Source: Eoetvoesia sp035555955
Lineage (GTDB): Bacteria > Pseudomonadota > Gammaproteobacteria > Burkholderiales > Burkholderiaceae_B
Length of the DNA: 64,000 nt
NCBI RefSeq assembly: GCF_035555955.1
Contig: NZ_DATMGA010000067.1
Coordinates: 41,165-105,164, forward strand
Direction: 5' to 3'
A model generated the notes under the pieces. It did not search any database. It had not been told where the DNA came from and saw only the letters and a list, made by a program, of their open reading frames with translations. The translations under genes and the position numbers were made by a program. Of the stretch, positions 1 to 9,552 are shown piece after piece. Each line of letters begins with the position of its first letter. Position 1 is the stretch's first letter.

Positions 1-1048
1 CCACCTTTTTGACGGCATCGTCGTCGATAAGGGGGCCTTGCACGACCGAATCGGCGAAGCCGTCGCCCACCTGCAGTTCGCGCACCTTGGCGGCGAGCTT
101 TTCGACGAATGGGTCGTAGATGTCCTGGTGGACGTAGAACCGGTTGGTGCAGACGCAGGTCTGCCCTGCATTGCGGTATTTGGAAGCCACCGCGCCCTCG
201 ACGGCGGCATCGACGTCGGCATCGTCGAAGACGATGAAGGGGGCCAGCCCGCCCAGTTCCAACGACAGTTTCTTGATGGTGGGGGCGCTTTGCTGCATGA
301 GTATGCGGCCGACCGGGGTCGAGCCGGTGAACGTAAGCTTGCGCACCGTGGGGCTGTCGCACAGGGTTTTGCCCACGTCTATGGATTTCTGGCCGTCGGC
401 GGTAATAATGTTGAGCACGCCTGCCGGCAGCCCGGCCCGTCCCGCCAGCTCGGCCAGGGCCAGCGCCGACAGCGGCGTTTGTTCGGCCGGCTTGAGCACC
501 ACGGTACAGCCCGCCGCCAGCGCGGGGGCCACCTTGCGGGTGATCATGGCGTTGGGGAAGTTCCAGGGGGTGATGGCGGCGCACACGCCGATGGGCTCTT
601 TGAGGACCAGCATCCGGCTGGAGGCGCTGGGCGATGCAAGCACGTCGCCGCTGACGCGCTTGGCCTGTTCGGCGAACCATTCGATGAACGAGGCGCCATA
701 GACGATTTCGCCGCGCGACTCGATAAGGGGCTTGCCTTGTTCCAGCGTCATGAGTTTGGCGAGGTCTTCGGCGTTTTCCAGCACCAGGTCGAACCATTTG
801 CGCAGGATCTTGGCGCGGGTCTTGGCCGTGCTTGCTCGCCAGCCCTTGAGCGCCGTTCGCGCCGCTTCGATGGCCCGCGCCGTTTCGGCGGCCCCCAGAT
901 TGCTGACCTGGGCGATGATCTGGCCGTTGGCGGGGTTGTCGACGGCGAAGACGGCGCCGTCGTCCGCACTGACCCATTGCCCGTCCAGGTAGGAGCGGGT
1001 CTGGAACAGGGATTTATCGTTCAGATGAATGGGCAGATTGGTGGTCAT
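1..1048 (-). CDS. gabD: NAD(P)+-dependent succinate-semialdehyde dehydrogenase, C-terminus cut by window edge
   Basis: This aldehyde dehydrogenase should oxidise succinate semialdehyde to succinate in 4-aminobutyrate breakdown. About 349 of an expected ~485 residues are present. Visible are the cofactor-domain motif PWNFP (161-165), the catalytic glutamate in LELGG (E264) and the catalytic cysteine in GQTCVC (C298, followed by C300, the Cys-x-Cys typical of SSADH). The stretch after E264 reads GGLAPFIVFDDAD, with Leu where many relatives have Asn. The ATG at 1048 is preceded by no other gene within 55 bases. The family assignment is firm; SSADH rather than glutarate-semialdehyde dehydrogenase is the likelier substrate call but is inferred from motif similarity only. 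Confidence 0.9.
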   Translation of the reverse strand, partial: MTTNLPIHLNDKSLFQTRSYLDGQWVSADDGAVFAVDNPANGQIIAQVSNLGAAETARAIEAARTALKGWRASTAKTRAKILRKWFDLVLENAEDLAKLMTLEQGKPLIESRGEIVYGASFIEWFAEQAKRVSGDVLASPSASSRMLVLKEPIGVCAAITPWNFPNAMITRKVAPALAAGCTVVLKPAEQTPLSALALAELAGRAGLPAGVLNIITADGQKSIDVGKTLCDSPTVRKLTFTGSTPVGRILMQQSAPTIKKLSLELGGLAPFIVFDDADVDAAVEGAVASKYRNAGQTCVCTNRFYVHQDIYDPFVEKLAAKVRELQVGDGFADSVVQGPLIDDDAVKKV

Positions 1049-1103
1049 GGCGGTATGGGTTCGATAAGTGGTTGCGGAATGAAAGCCGTGCGGCGGCCCG
1101 CGC

Positions 1104-1787
1104 TTATTCGGGAAGGATGGCCGTGTCGCCCAGCTGTTCGGAGTATTCGGCGCAAAAAGCCTGTATTTGGCGCATGATGAGGTCGACATCGTCGGTGACG
1201 GTGAGCATGTCCATGGAGTCGCCGTCGATGAGCCGGGCGGGCAGGAGCTGCTCTTTTACCCAGTCGATCATGCCAGCCCAGAATTGCGTGCCGACCAGCA
1301 CCACGGGCACCTGGGGAATCTTGCGGGTCTGAATGAGGGTAAGCACCTCGAAAAGCTCGTCCAGCGTGCCGAAGCCGCCGGGCAGGGCGATGTAGGCGGC
1401 GCTGTGCATGAAGAAAGTGGCCTTGCGCGATACGAAGTATTCGAAATGCAGGCTATGGGTTTGATATAGATTGGGTTTTTTCTCGTGGGCCAGCTTGATG
1501 TTGAGGCCTATGCTTTTGCCGCCGGCGTTGAAGGCGCCCTTGTTGGCCGCCTCCATGATGCCCGGGCCGCCGCCTGCGATGACCGGCAGGCCCGCCTGAG
1601 CCAGGCGCCGGCCCAGCGCCTCGCTGATTTCGTAGTAGGGGGAATCGGGGGTGATGCGGGCGCTGCCGAAAATGCTGACGCCCCAGCCAATTTCCTGGAG
1701 GGTTTCCGCAGCCGTCTGCATCTCTGACATAATCACAGGAATCTGCTGGCTGGCCGGCGTACGAACTACTTTGTTGCTTATTGTCAT
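1104..1787 (-). CDS. LOG-family protein (TIGR00730; possible cytokinin-riboside 5'-monophosphate phosphoribohydrolase)
   Basis: Rossmann-fold protein of the LOG/'lysine decarboxylase-like' family, members of which hydrolyse nucleoside 5'-monophosphates to base plus ribose 5-phosphate. It shows GGGPGIMEA (72-80) and the signature PGGFGTLDE (136-144), with R121-K122 just before; true lysine decarboxylases lack this. Length is 227 residues from the ATG at 1787, but that ATG overlaps the polA ATG by two bases on the opposite strand and has no ribosome site. The internal ATG at 1730 (MSEMQ) gives 208 residues, leaves a 55-bp divergent gap and fits the family better. The biological substrate is unknown. 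Confidence 0.85.
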   Translation of the reverse strand: MTISNKVVRTPASQQIPVIMSEMQTAAETLQEIGWGVSIFGSARITPDSPYYEISEALGRRLAQAGLPVIAGGGPGIMEAANKGAFNAGGKSIGLNIKLAHEKKPNLYQTHSLHFEYFVSRKATFFMHSAAYIALPGGFGTLDELFEVLTLIQTRKIPQVPVVLVGTQFWAGMIDWVKEQLLPARLIDGDSMDMLTVTDDVDLIMRQIQAFCAEYSEQLGDTAILPE

Positions 1788-4503
1788 GAAAAAAACCTTG
1801 TTGCTTGTTGATGGGTCGAGCTATTTGTACCGGGCCTACCATGCCTTGCCCGATCTGCGGAACGCCAAAGGCGAACCCACAGGTGCCCTTTATGGTGTCA
1901 TATCCATGTTACGTAGACTGGTTCAGGATTACAAGGCGGACTATGCCGCCTGCGTGTTCGACGCCAAGGGGCCGACATTCCGCGACGACATCTACCCCCT
2001 GTACAAGGACAACCGGCCGTCCATGCCGGCCGACCTGGCCGTGCAAATCGAACCCATCCACCAGGCCGTGGCCGCCATGGGCTGGCGGGTGCTCAGTGTA
2101 ACGGGGGTGGAGGCCGACGACGTCATCGGCACCCTGGCCCGCGAGGCAACCCGAGAGGGGGTTCATACCGTCATTTCCACTGGCGACAAAGACCTGGCGC
2201 AGTTGGTCAACGAAGACGTCGAATTGGTCAACACCATGAGCGGCGACCGTCAGGATATCGAAGGGGTGGTGCGCAAGTTCGGCGTCAAACCCGAGCAAAT
2301 CGTCGATTTCCTCATGCTTACCGGTGATGCCGTGGATAACATTCCGGGTGTGACCAAGGTAGGGGCCAAAACCGCCGCCAAATGGCTCAACACCTACCAT
2401 ACGCTGGACAATCTGGTGGCCAATGCGCAGGAAATCAAGGGTGTTTTGGGCGACAACCTGCGCGCGGCCATTCCCAATTTCGAGCTTACCCGCAAGCTGG
2501 TCACCATCAAGACCGATTGCGACATCCCGTTCCTGTCCGACGACCTGTCCGACCTGGTGCCGGGGGAACCCGACCGCGAGGCCTTGCTGCGCCTGTACGA
2601 CGAATACGGGTTCCGCACCTGGCTGCGCGAGCTCAGCGGCGATCCCGAGCGCGTGCCCACCCAGGACAGCCGCGTGGCGGCCGAGGCGCCCGCCGCCGTC
2701 ACCGACGTCAATTACGAAACCGTGCAGGACTGGCCGGCGTTCGAGCGCTGGCTCGAGCGTATCCAGTCGGCGAAACTGGTGGCGCTCGACACCGAAACCA
2801 CCTCGCTCGACCCCATGCAGGCCCGCTTGGTGGGCATCTCGCTGTCGGCGGAGCCGGGCATTGCCTGCTATATCCCCGTTGGGCATCGCGGCCCGGACCA
2901 TCCGGCGCAGCTGCCCAGGCAAGAGGTGCTCGACCGTCTGCGTCCCTGGCTGGAAGACCCTTCCGCCGCCAAGCTGCTGCACAATGCCAAGTACGATGCC
3001 CATGTGTTCCTGAACGAAGGCGTGGCGCTGGCCGGCATTGCCGAAGACACCATGCTGCAGGCCTATGTGCTGGAGTCGCACCGGCGCGTCAACCTGCAAG
3101 AACTGGGCGAGCGCTGGCTGTCACGCACCGGCGTCACCTACGAAGACCTGTGCGGCAAGGGCGCCAAGCAGATCGGATTCGACGAGGTCGAGCTTGAAAA
3201 AGCCGGCTATTACGCCAGCGAGGACGCCGACTTCACCTTGCAGCTGCACAACGTGCTGCGGCCCAAGGTGGCCGCCGAACCCGGGCTGGAAGCCATTTAC
3301 CAGCTCGAAATCAAGACTTCCGCGGTGCTGACCACCATCGAGCACAACGGCGTGCGCATCGACGCCCAGGCCCTGGCGCAGCAAAGCCACGAGCTGGGCC
3401 AGCAAATGCTGGAGCTCGAGCAGAAGGCCTACGAGCTGGGCGGCCAGCCTTTCAACCTTAACTCGCCCAAGCAGGTGGGTGAAATCCTGTTCCAGCGCCT
3501 GCAGTTGCCCACAGTGCGCAAGACCGCCAGCGGGGCGCCTTCCACCGACGAGGACGTCCTCACCAAGCTGGCGGCCGACTATCCCTTGCCGCAAGTGCTG
3601 CTGGACTACCGCGGCCTGGCCAAGCTCAAGTCCACCTATACCGACAAGCTGCCCAAGATGATCGACCCGCGCACCGGGCGAGTGCATACGCGCTACGCCC
3701 AGGCGGCGGTCATCACGGGGCGACTGGCGTCCTCCGACCCCAATCTCCAGAACATTCCGGTGCGCACTCCCGAAGGACGCAGGGTGCGCACGGCCTTCGT
3801 GGCGACCGACGGCAAGATCATCTCGGCCGACTATTCCCAGATCGAGCTGCGCGTCATGGCCCATGTTTCGGGCGATGCGAATTTGCAAAGCGCCTTCGAG
3901 CGCGGCGAGGACATCCACCGGGCGACCGCCTCGGAGGTGTTCGGGGTGGCGCTGGATCAGGTCACGTCCGAGCAGCGCCGTTTCGCCAAGACCATCAATT
4001 TCGGGCTTATCTACGGCATGGGCGAGTTTGGCCTGGCGTCCAGCCTGGGCATTACCCGCGATGCGGCAAAATCCTATATCGACCGCTATTTCACGCGCTA
4101 CCCCGGGGTGGCGGCGTATATGGAGCAAACCAAGGCCAAGGCGCGTGAACTGGGCTACGTGGAAACTGTGTTCGGACGCCGCCTGTGGCTGCCCGATTTG
4201 CGCGGGGCCAAAGGGCCCAGGCAAGCGGCCGCCGAACGCGCCGCCATCAATGCGCCCATGCAGGGCACGGCCGCCGATCTCATCAAGATGGCCATGGTCG
4301 CCGTGCAGGGCTGGCTGGACGAGCGCAAGTTCAAGACCTTGCTGGTCATGCAGGTGCATGACGAACTGGTGCTGGACGCGCCCGCCGCCGAGGTCGACGA
4401 AGTGGCCCGGCGCCTGCCCGAGCTGATGTGCGGGGTCGCGCGGTTGGCCGTGCCCTTGCTGGCCGAGGTCGGCATTGGCGATAATTGGGAGCAGGCGCAT
4501 TGA
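1786..4503 (+). CDS. polA: DNA polymerase I
   Basis: Repair and Okazaki-fragment polymerase of 905 residues (E. coli 928). The 5'-3' exonuclease/flap domain spans about 1-290 (VDGSSYLYRA at the start, GDKDLAQL near 133, DAVDNIPGV helix-hairpin-helix). The proofreading domain at about 320-510 keeps the metal pair in DTET (D335, E337), so 3'-5' exonuclease is probably active, unlike many PolI proteins. The polymerase domain shows TGRLASSDPNLQNIP, motif A SADYSQIELR (D682), the O-helix RRFAKTINFGLIYG and motif C VHDELVLD (D859). The start is the ATG giving MKKTLLLVDGSS; the frame is open further upstream but that part lies inside the divergent gene and does not look like PolA. Confidence 0.97.
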   Translation: MKKTLLLVDGSSYLYRAYHALPDLRNAKGEPTGALYGVISMLRRLVQDYKADYAACVFDAKGPTFRDDIYPLYKDNRPSMPADLAVQIEPIHQAVAAMGWRVLSVTGVEADDVIGTLAREATREGVHTVISTGDKDLAQLVNEDVELVNTMSGDRQDIEGVVRKFGVKPEQIVDFLMLTGDAVDNIPGVTKVGAKTAAKWLNTYHTLDNLVANAQEIKGVLGDNLRAAIPNFELTRKLVTIKTDCDIPFLSDDLSDLVPGEPDREALLRLYDEYGFRTWLRELSGDPERVPTQDSRVAAEAPAAVTDVNYETVQDWPAFERWLERIQSAKLVALDTETTSLDPMQARLVGISLSAEPGIACYIPVGHRGPDHPAQLPRQEVLDRLRPWLEDPSAAKLLHNAKYDAHVFLNEGVALAGIAEDTMLQAYVLESHRRVNLQELGERWLSRTGVTYEDLCGKGAKQIGFDEVELEKAGYYASEDADFTLQLHNVLRPKVAAEPGLEAIYQLEIKTSAVLTTIEHNGVRIDAQALAQQSHELGQQMLELEQKAYELGGQPFNLNSPKQVGEILFQRLQLPTVRKTASGAPSTDEDVLTKLAADYPLPQVLLDYRGLAKLKSTYTDKLPKMIDPRTGRVHTRYAQAAVITGRLASSDPNLQNIPVRTPEGRRVRTAFVATDGKIISADYSQIELRVMAHVSGDANLQSAFERGEDIHRATASEVFGVALDQVTSEQRRFAKTINFGLIYGMGEFGLASSLGITRDAAKSYIDRYFTRYPGVAAYMEQTKAKARELGYVETVFGRRLWLPDLRGAKGPRQAAAERAAINAPMQGTAADLIKMAMVAVQGWLDERKFKTLLVMQVHDELVLDAPAAEVDEVARRLPELMCGVARLAVPLLAEVGIGDNWEQAH

Positions 4504-4613
4504 GGCTGTCGCCGGCGTCGCGGTGAGCCGCGGGCTCAGGGCCGCGCGGTACCGCCGCAGCATGACTATTTGCAACGAGACGGGTGTGCAAGCCCCGTCC
4601 TTCAGGAGATGAA

Positions 4614-5402
4614 ATGACCGTTACACCTAAACCCGGAGAGGCCCCCACGACCATCCACACGCCGGCCGAGGGCCTGGAGCAGGGCGACTTCGACCTGGCG
4701 ACCTTCGACGGCACGATCAAGGCCTATTACGCCGCACCCGCCGGCCAGTCCAATGTGCCCGTCATCCTGGTCATCCAGGAAATCTTCGGTGTGAACGAAC
4801 ACGTCCGCGACATATGCCGGCGCTTTGCCAAAGAGGGCTACCTGGCGGTTGCGGCCGAGCTCTACCAGCGCCAGGGCGACCCCTCGCCGTACACCGATAT
4901 GCCCAAGCTGATCGGCGAAATCGTGTCCAAGGTGCCCGACCAACAGGTCATGGCCGACCTGGACGCCTGCGTCAGGTGGGCGGCCACCCGGGGCGCCAAT
5001 GTGGCGCAGCTGGGGGTAACCGGCTTTTGCTGGGGCGGGCGCCTGACCTGGATGTATGCCTCGCATAATCCGGCCTGCAAGGCGGCGGTGGCCTGGTACG
5101 GCAAGCTGGCAACGGGCCATGGGCCCTTGCAGACGCGCAATCCCGTGGACATCGCGGCCGAGGTCCACGCGCCGGTGCTGGGCTTGTATGGCGCCCAGGA
5201 CGCCAGTATTCCGGTGGACGACGTGCGCAGGGTCGAGGGCATTCTTGCGCAGGGCAACGAAGCCGCCAGGGCGTCGCAGATGGTCGTGTATCCCGAATCG
5301 GGCCACGCCTTTTTTGCGGACTACCGGCCCAGCTACCGCGCCCAGGACGCCAAGGATGCCTGGGCCAGGGCGCTGGAGTGGTTCCGCAAGTACCTGGCCT
5401 GA
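4614..5402 (+). CDS. dienelactone hydrolase family protein
   Basis: Cytoplasmic alpha/beta hydrolase of 262 residues resembling carboxymethylenebutenolidase. The nucleophile is the cysteine in GFCWGG (C139), with aspartate in YGAQDASIP (D196) and histidine in SGHAFFADYRP (H231). The glutamate in QEIFG (E56) matches the residue that orients the cysteine in true dienelactone hydrolase. No chlorocatechol or other aromatic-degradation genes lie beside it, so the physiological substrate is open. The start is set by AGGAG at 4604-4608, five bases before the ATG. It sits alone between polA and the convergent htpX. Confidence 0.9.
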   Translation: MTVTPKPGEAPTTIHTPAEGLEQGDFDLATFDGTIKAYYAAPAGQSNVPVILVIQEIFGVNEHVRDICRRFAKEGYLAVAAELYQRQGDPSPYTDMPKLIGEIVSKVPDQQVMADLDACVRWAATRGANVAQLGVTGFCWGGRLTWMYASHNPACKAAVAWYGKLATGHGPLQTRNPVDIAAEVHAPVLGLYGAQDASIPVDDVRRVEGILAQGNEAARASQMVVYPESGHAFFADYRPSYRAQDAKDAWARALEWFRKYLA

Positions 5403-5408
5403 TCCCGG

Positions 5409-6293
5409 TCAGGCGGCCTTGGCCGCCTGCAGGGCCTGGATGCGGTCGGCAATGGGGGGATGGGTGGCGAACAGCGCGCTTATCCCCTGGCCGCCCGAAA
5501 TTCCGGCTGCCTCGAACGACTTGGGCAGTTCGCCCGGCTGCAGTCCGCCCAGTCGCGCCAGGGCCCGTATCATGGGCTGGCCCGAACCCATCAGTTGCGC
5601 GGATCCTGCATCGGCGCGGTATTCGCGGCGGCGCGAGAACCAGGCCACGATCACCGAGGCCAGGATGCCGAAGATGATTTCACATGCGATCACCGTCACG
5701 TAATAGCCGATGCCTATGCTGTCCCGGTCGTTCTTGAGCACCACGCGATCGACGAAGTAGCCGACCACCCTCGCCAGGAAAACCACGAAGGTATTGACCA
5801 CGCCTTGTATCAGGGTCAGCGTGATCATGTCGCCGTTGGCGATGTGGGCCACTTCGTGCCCCAGCACGGCGGCGACTTCCTCTTCGTTCATGCTTTCCAG
5901 CAGGCCGGTCGAGACGGCGACCAGGGCGTCGTTGCGAAAGGCGCCCGTGGCGAATGCATTGGGTTCGCCCTCGTAGATGGCAACCTCGGGGCGGCCGATG
6001 CCGGCGCGGTCGGCCAACTGGTGCACGGTGTCGAGCAGCCAGGCTTCGCGCGCATTGCGGGGCGATTGCGGGTCGATGACCTGGGCGCCTGTGCTTTGCT
6101 TGGCCATCCATTTGCTCATCAGCAGCGAGATGATCGAGCCGGTAAAGCCCACCAGCGCCGAAAAGACCAGCAATTGACCAAGATCCAGCCCGTTGGCGGT
6201 CAGGAAGCGGCCAACGCCCAGCACGCTCATGGTGATGCTCAGCACCAGCATGACGGCCAGGTTGGTAAGCAGGAACAGGAAGATTCGTTTCAT
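5409..6293 (-). CDS. htpX: membrane zinc metalloprotease HtpX
   Basis: Inner-membrane M48B protease of 294 residues that degrades misfolded membrane proteins. Two N-terminal membrane helices (about 4-27 and 38-60) precede the catalytic domain. The zinc site is HEVAH (H146, E147, H150), with the third ligand probably E224 in RRREYRADAG, the family's conserved C-terminal motif. Two further hydrophobic segments (about 160-182 and 195-220) lie between them. In enterobacteria htpX is induced by envelope stress through CpxR; I do not see a convincing CpxR box upstream. It converges with the dienelactone hydrolase gene, leaving six bases between the stops. Confidence 0.95.
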   Translation of the reverse strand: MKRIFLFLLTNLAVMLVLSITMSVLGVGRFLTANGLDLGQLLVFSALVGFTGSIISLLMSKWMAKQSTGAQVIDPQSPRNAREAWLLDTVHQLADRAGIGRPEVAIYEGEPNAFATGAFRNDALVAVSTGLLESMNEEEVAAVLGHEVAHIANGDMITLTLIQGVVNTFVVFLARVVGYFVDRVVLKNDRDSIGIGYYVTVIACEIIFGILASVIVAWFSRRREYRADAGSAQLMGSGQPMIRALARLGGLQPGELPKSFEAAGISGGQGISALFATHPPIADRIQALQAAKAA

Positions 6294-6450
6294 GATTTCA
6301 GTTTCCCCGACGAATTGAAGTGATTTTGTAGGAGTTATAGAGTCCGATATGAGGGCATAGTTCCGGGCTTAAAGGGCCGTGGCGGCAAATATGCCGGGAA
6401 GGCGGGTATAGTGTTGTCTTTTCCGGATCTGAACCCGCGCCTGGTGCATC

Positions 6451-7335
6451 ATGCAGTCATTATGGATGTTGTTGGCAAGTGCCATGTTCGCAATCATGGG
6501 CGCCTGCATCAAGCTGGCGTCCGATTACGGCTCATCGCTGCCGCAAATCGTGCTGTTCCGGGGCATGCCCTCTATATTGCTGCTGTACGGCTGGGCAATC
6601 TGCACGCACCGGCGCATCGCGCCGAATAGCTGGAAGCTTCACATCTGGCGCAATTTGTCGGGCATCGCGGCCATGTGGCTGGGGTTTTACGCGCTGTCGC
6701 ACTTGCCGCTTTCGACCGCGGTCAGCCTGAACTACACCTCGCCGCTCTTCATCGGCGTCGGCATGCTGCTTTGGGGCGGCTCGCAGCGCGATCCGGTGCG
6801 CATCCTTGCAGTGATCCTCGGCTTTCTCGGCGTCGTGGGCGTGCTTCGCCCCAGCATCGAGCACGAGCATTTCCTGGCGGCCCTGCTTGGCCTGGCGGGC
6901 GGGGCCATGGGCGCGGTGGCGATGATGCAGGTCCGGCAACTGGGGCGCGCCGGCGAGGCTGAATGGCGCACGGTGCTTATTTTTTCCAGCTTTGTCTGCC
7001 TCAGCAGCCTGGCGGGCCTGAGTCTGGAGGGCTGGCACGAGCTGGACGGCCACGCCTGGCTGGCCCTGGTGGGGCTGGGCACCTCCGGCCTGGTCGGGCA
7101 ACTGGCCATGACCCGCGCTTTCGGCCTGGGCTCGGCGCTGCTGACCGCAGCCTTGCAATATTCGACCATTATTTTTGCTACCCTGTTGGGCATGGTGTTC
7201 TGGGGCGACCACCCCGATGCCGTCGCCTGGGCGGGGATGATCTGCATCATCGGCTCGGGCCTGGTGTCGGTCTGGCGCACGGTTGCCGTGGCCAAGGCTG
7301 CCCGCAAAGCCGCCTCGCGCGCCGCCGCGGGCTGA
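6451..7335 (+). CDS. EamA/DMT-family transporter
   Basis: Predicted ten-helix inner-membrane drug/metabolite transporter of 294 residues built from two EamA repeats (about 2-135 and 145-280). The N-terminal helix MQSLWMLLASAMFAIMGACIK and the repeat ends with GVVGVLRPS and GMICIIGSGLVSVWR are typical of the family. The substrate (amino acid, metabolite or nucleotide sugar) cannot be read from sequence. It has its own upstream region, divergent from htpX, with a weak -10-like TATAGT at 6407-6412. The C-terminus is rich in Ala and Arg. Confidence 0.88.
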   Translation: MQSLWMLLASAMFAIMGACIKLASDYGSSLPQIVLFRGMPSILLLYGWAICTHRRIAPNSWKLHIWRNLSGIAAMWLGFYALSHLPLSTAVSLNYTSPLFIGVGMLLWGGSQRDPVRILAVILGFLGVVGVLRPSIEHEHFLAALLGLAGGAMGAVAMMQVRQLGRAGEAEWRTVLIFSSFVCLSSLAGLSLEGWHELDGHAWLALVGLGTSGLVGQLAMTRAFGLGSALLTAALQYSTIIFATLLGMVFWGDHPDAVAWAGMICIIGSGLVSVWRTVAVAKAARKAASRAAAG

Positions 7336-7425
7336 AAAAACGAATAGGCCGGGTGCGGTGCGTTTCGTGCGCGGGACGGCGCGAGACGAACGAATCGTCA
7401 GGCTCGAAATCACGGAGGAACGGAC

Positions 7426-8295
7426 ATGTTCGATTTACTGATCAGTGCGGCACAATTGCGCGAGGGCCTTGCCGGGCCGGGATGGCTGGTCTTCGACGTG
7501 CGCCACGACCTGGCCGATCACGCGGCGGGACGGCGCGCCTACGAAGCGGGCCACGTGCCGGGGGCCATTTATCTGGACCACGAACTTCAGCTGGCCGCGC
7601 CGAAAACCGGCAGCAACGGCCGCCATCCCTTGCCCGCGCTGGCCGATTTTGCCGCGCTGATGCGCGCCCAGGGCCTGAGGCCCGGCATCCAGGCGGTCGT
7701 CTACGACGCGGGCAACAGCATGTTTGCCGCGCATTTGTGGTGGATGTTGCGCTGGCTGGGCCACGAAAACGTGGCGGTGCTGGACGGCGGCTGGCAGGCC
7801 TGGCTTGCCGCTGGAGGCGCCGTCGAAACGCGGGTCAATACGGGTTCCGTCACCGAGGCCCAGGCCCTGCAGGATCGCGGCTATGGCTCCGCGCCGGCGA
7901 TGCCGGCCGTGGATGCCGCGGCGGTGCTGGCAAACCTGGAAGCGCCGGCATTCACGGTGGTCGACGCGCGCGCGGCAAACCGCTACCGGGGCGAGGTCGA
8001 GCCCATGGATCCAGTTGCGGGGCATATACCGGGGGCGCTCAATCGCCCCAATTCGCTGAATGTGGAGTCCGACGGGCGTTTCAAGCCGCCCGCCGCACTG
8101 CGCGCCGAGTTCGAGGCGCTGCTGGGCGGCGTGTCCGCGGCCGACGTGGTGCATCAGTGCGGGTCGGGCATTACCGCCTGCCACAACCTGTTTGCCATGG
8201 AGCTGGCCGGACTGAAAGGGTCGAGACTTTACCCTGGCTCGTGGAGCGAATGGTGCAGCGACCCCGGCCGTCCCGTCGCCCGCGGCGCCGGCTGA
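7426..8295 (+). CDS. sseA: 3-mercaptopyruvate sulfurtransferase-type two-domain rhodanese
   Basis: Protein of 289 residues with two rhodanese domains (about 5-130 and 165-285). The second carries the persulfide-forming cysteine in CGSGIT (C245); the CGSG(V/I)T loop is the signature of mercaptopyruvate sulfurtransferase, as opposed to CRKGVT of thiosulfate sulfurtransferase. The first domain has aspartate (D94, YDAGNS) at the equivalent place and is inactive, as is normal for the family. It would move sulfur from 3-mercaptopyruvate to cyanide or thiol acceptors. GGAGG at 7414-7418 sets the ATG. It converges with the Rieske oxygenase gene, 26 bases away. Confidence 0.9.
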   Translation: MFDLLISAAQLREGLAGPGWLVFDVRHDLADHAAGRRAYEAGHVPGAIYLDHELQLAAPKTGSNGRHPLPALADFAALMRAQGLRPGIQAVVYDAGNSMFAAHLWWMLRWLGHENVAVLDGGWQAWLAAGGAVETRVNTGSVTEAQALQDRGYGSAPAMPAVDAAAVLANLEAPAFTVVDARAANRYRGEVEPMDPVAGHIPGALNRPNSLNVESDGRFKPPAALRAEFEALLGGVSAADVVHQCGSGITACHNLFAMELAGLKGSRLYPGSWSEWCSDPGRPVARGAG

Positions 8296-8321
8296 AGCGG
8301 CTGGAAACCGCGCGCCAGGCC

Positions 8322-9449
8322 CTAGGCTGCGCCGTCCATCATGCGCCTGTACCATGAATGGAAGTGCAGCATGCCGTCTTCCATGGGCGACTGGTAGGGG
8401 CCGGATTCGTTGACGCCCCGCTGCATCAGGGCTTTGCGCCCGGCATCCATGCGCTCGGCGATTTCATCGTCCTCGACCGCGGTTTCCATATAGGCCGCGC
8501 GTTGCGCCTCGACGAATTCGCGCTCGAACGCGGCGATTTCCTCGGGGTAGTAGAACTCGACGACGTTCACGGTTTCCTGGGGGCTGACCGGGTGCAGGGT
8601 GGACAGCACCAGCACATGGGGGTAAAGCTCGATCATGTGGGTGGGGAAGTACGTGACCCAGATGGCGCCGAAATCGGGGGCCTGGCCCGAGCGGTATTCC
8701 AGCAGGCGTTCGTGCCATTGCTGGTACACCGCGCTGCCCGGCTGGCTCAGCGCATTGTGGATGCCCACACGCTGCAGGCTGTAGCTGTCCGAGAATTCCC
8801 AGCTCAGGTCGTCGCAGGTGACGAAGCGGCCCAGTCCCGGGTGGAAAGGCCCGACGTGGTAGTCTTCGAGGTAGACCTCGATGAAGGTCTTCCAGTTGTA
8901 GCGGCACTGGTGGACTTCCACGTGGTCGAGGACGTAGTCGGAAAAATCGAACTCGGGCCGCTGGAACAGGGGCGCCAGGTCGCTGGCGGGGTCGCGCGGA
9001 CCCTCGAACAGCAAGCCGTGGCAGTTCTTGAGCGTGAACTTCTGCAAGTCCATGCCGGGTGTTTCGGGGAACTGGGGGGCGCCCAGCAACTGGCCTTGCC
9101 TGCTGTAGGTCCAGCGGTGCACCGGGCAGACGATGTTGCCTCCGGTTTCGCGCAGATTGCCGCAGCCCGGCTCGCCGAACCCCAGCATGACCGCCTGCCT
9201 GTGGCGGCATACATTGGACAGCAGCTCGACCCCCTGGTGGTTGCGGACCAGCACGCGCCCGGCGTTTTCATGCGCAAGCGTGCGCCAGTCGCCGACCTCG
9301 GGGACGAGCTTTTCGTGCCCGATGTAGCGGGCTGAATTCTTGAAGATGAGCGACTGTTCGCGAGCAAAGATTGCGTCGTCGAAGTAGCTGTCAACGGATA
9401 ATTGCGCGTGCGCCAGCGCAAAATGCGCTTCCCGACCAATGTCGGTCAT
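8322..9449 (-). CDS. Rieske non-heme iron oxygenase, alpha subunit-like
   Basis: Protein of 375 residues with an N-terminal Rieske 2Fe-2S domain (C81, H83, C108, H111) and a C-terminal catalytic domain whose mononuclear iron site is visible in LEDYHVGPFH (H198, H203). The spacing of 24 residues between CxH and CxxH is longer than the usual 15-17. The C-terminal EDDEIAERMDAGRKA segment is typical of ring-hydroxylating oxygenase alpha subunits. No reductase, ferredoxin or beta subunit gene is nearby, so it must borrow an electron-transfer partner. The start ATG at 9449 is preceded by a G-run (GGGGGG) serving as ribosome site. The substrate is unknown. Confidence 0.85.
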   Translation of the reverse strand: MTDIGREAHFALAHAQLSVDSYFDDAIFAREQSLIFKNSARYIGHEKLVPEVGDWRTLAHENAGRVLVRNHQGVELLSNVCRHRQAVMLGFGEPGCGNLRETGGNIVCPVHRWTYSRQGQLLGAPQFPETPGMDLQKFTLKNCHGLLFEGPRDPASDLAPLFQRPEFDFSDYVLDHVEVHQCRYNWKTFIEVYLEDYHVGPFHPGLGRFVTCDDLSWEFSDSYSLQRVGIHNALSQPGSAVYQQWHERLLEYRSGQAPDFGAIWVTYFPTHMIELYPHVLVLSTLHPVSPQETVNVVEFYYPEEIAAFEREFVEAQRAAYMETAVEDDEIAERMDAGRKALMQRGVNESGPYQSPMEDGMLHFHSWYRRMMDGAA

Positions 9450-9552
9450 GGATTTCCCCCCCGCCTGGATAAAACCGGAAAAGCCCTGCAAAGTGCAAAA
9501 AAAGCCCCGGTGCGAAGAAAAACGGCCCTGGCCGGTGAAAACAAAGACAATG

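Noticed and set aside
4521..4540. TGAGCC/GGCTCA hairpin after polA as terminator
   Set aside because: Only a six-pair stem with no U-tract; too weak to list.
1909..4575. Long antisense open frames opposite polA
   Set aside because: Third-position GC bias makes the opposite strand of GC-rich genes open. These frames give low-complexity Arg/Gly/His protein without motifs, and polA is unambiguous.
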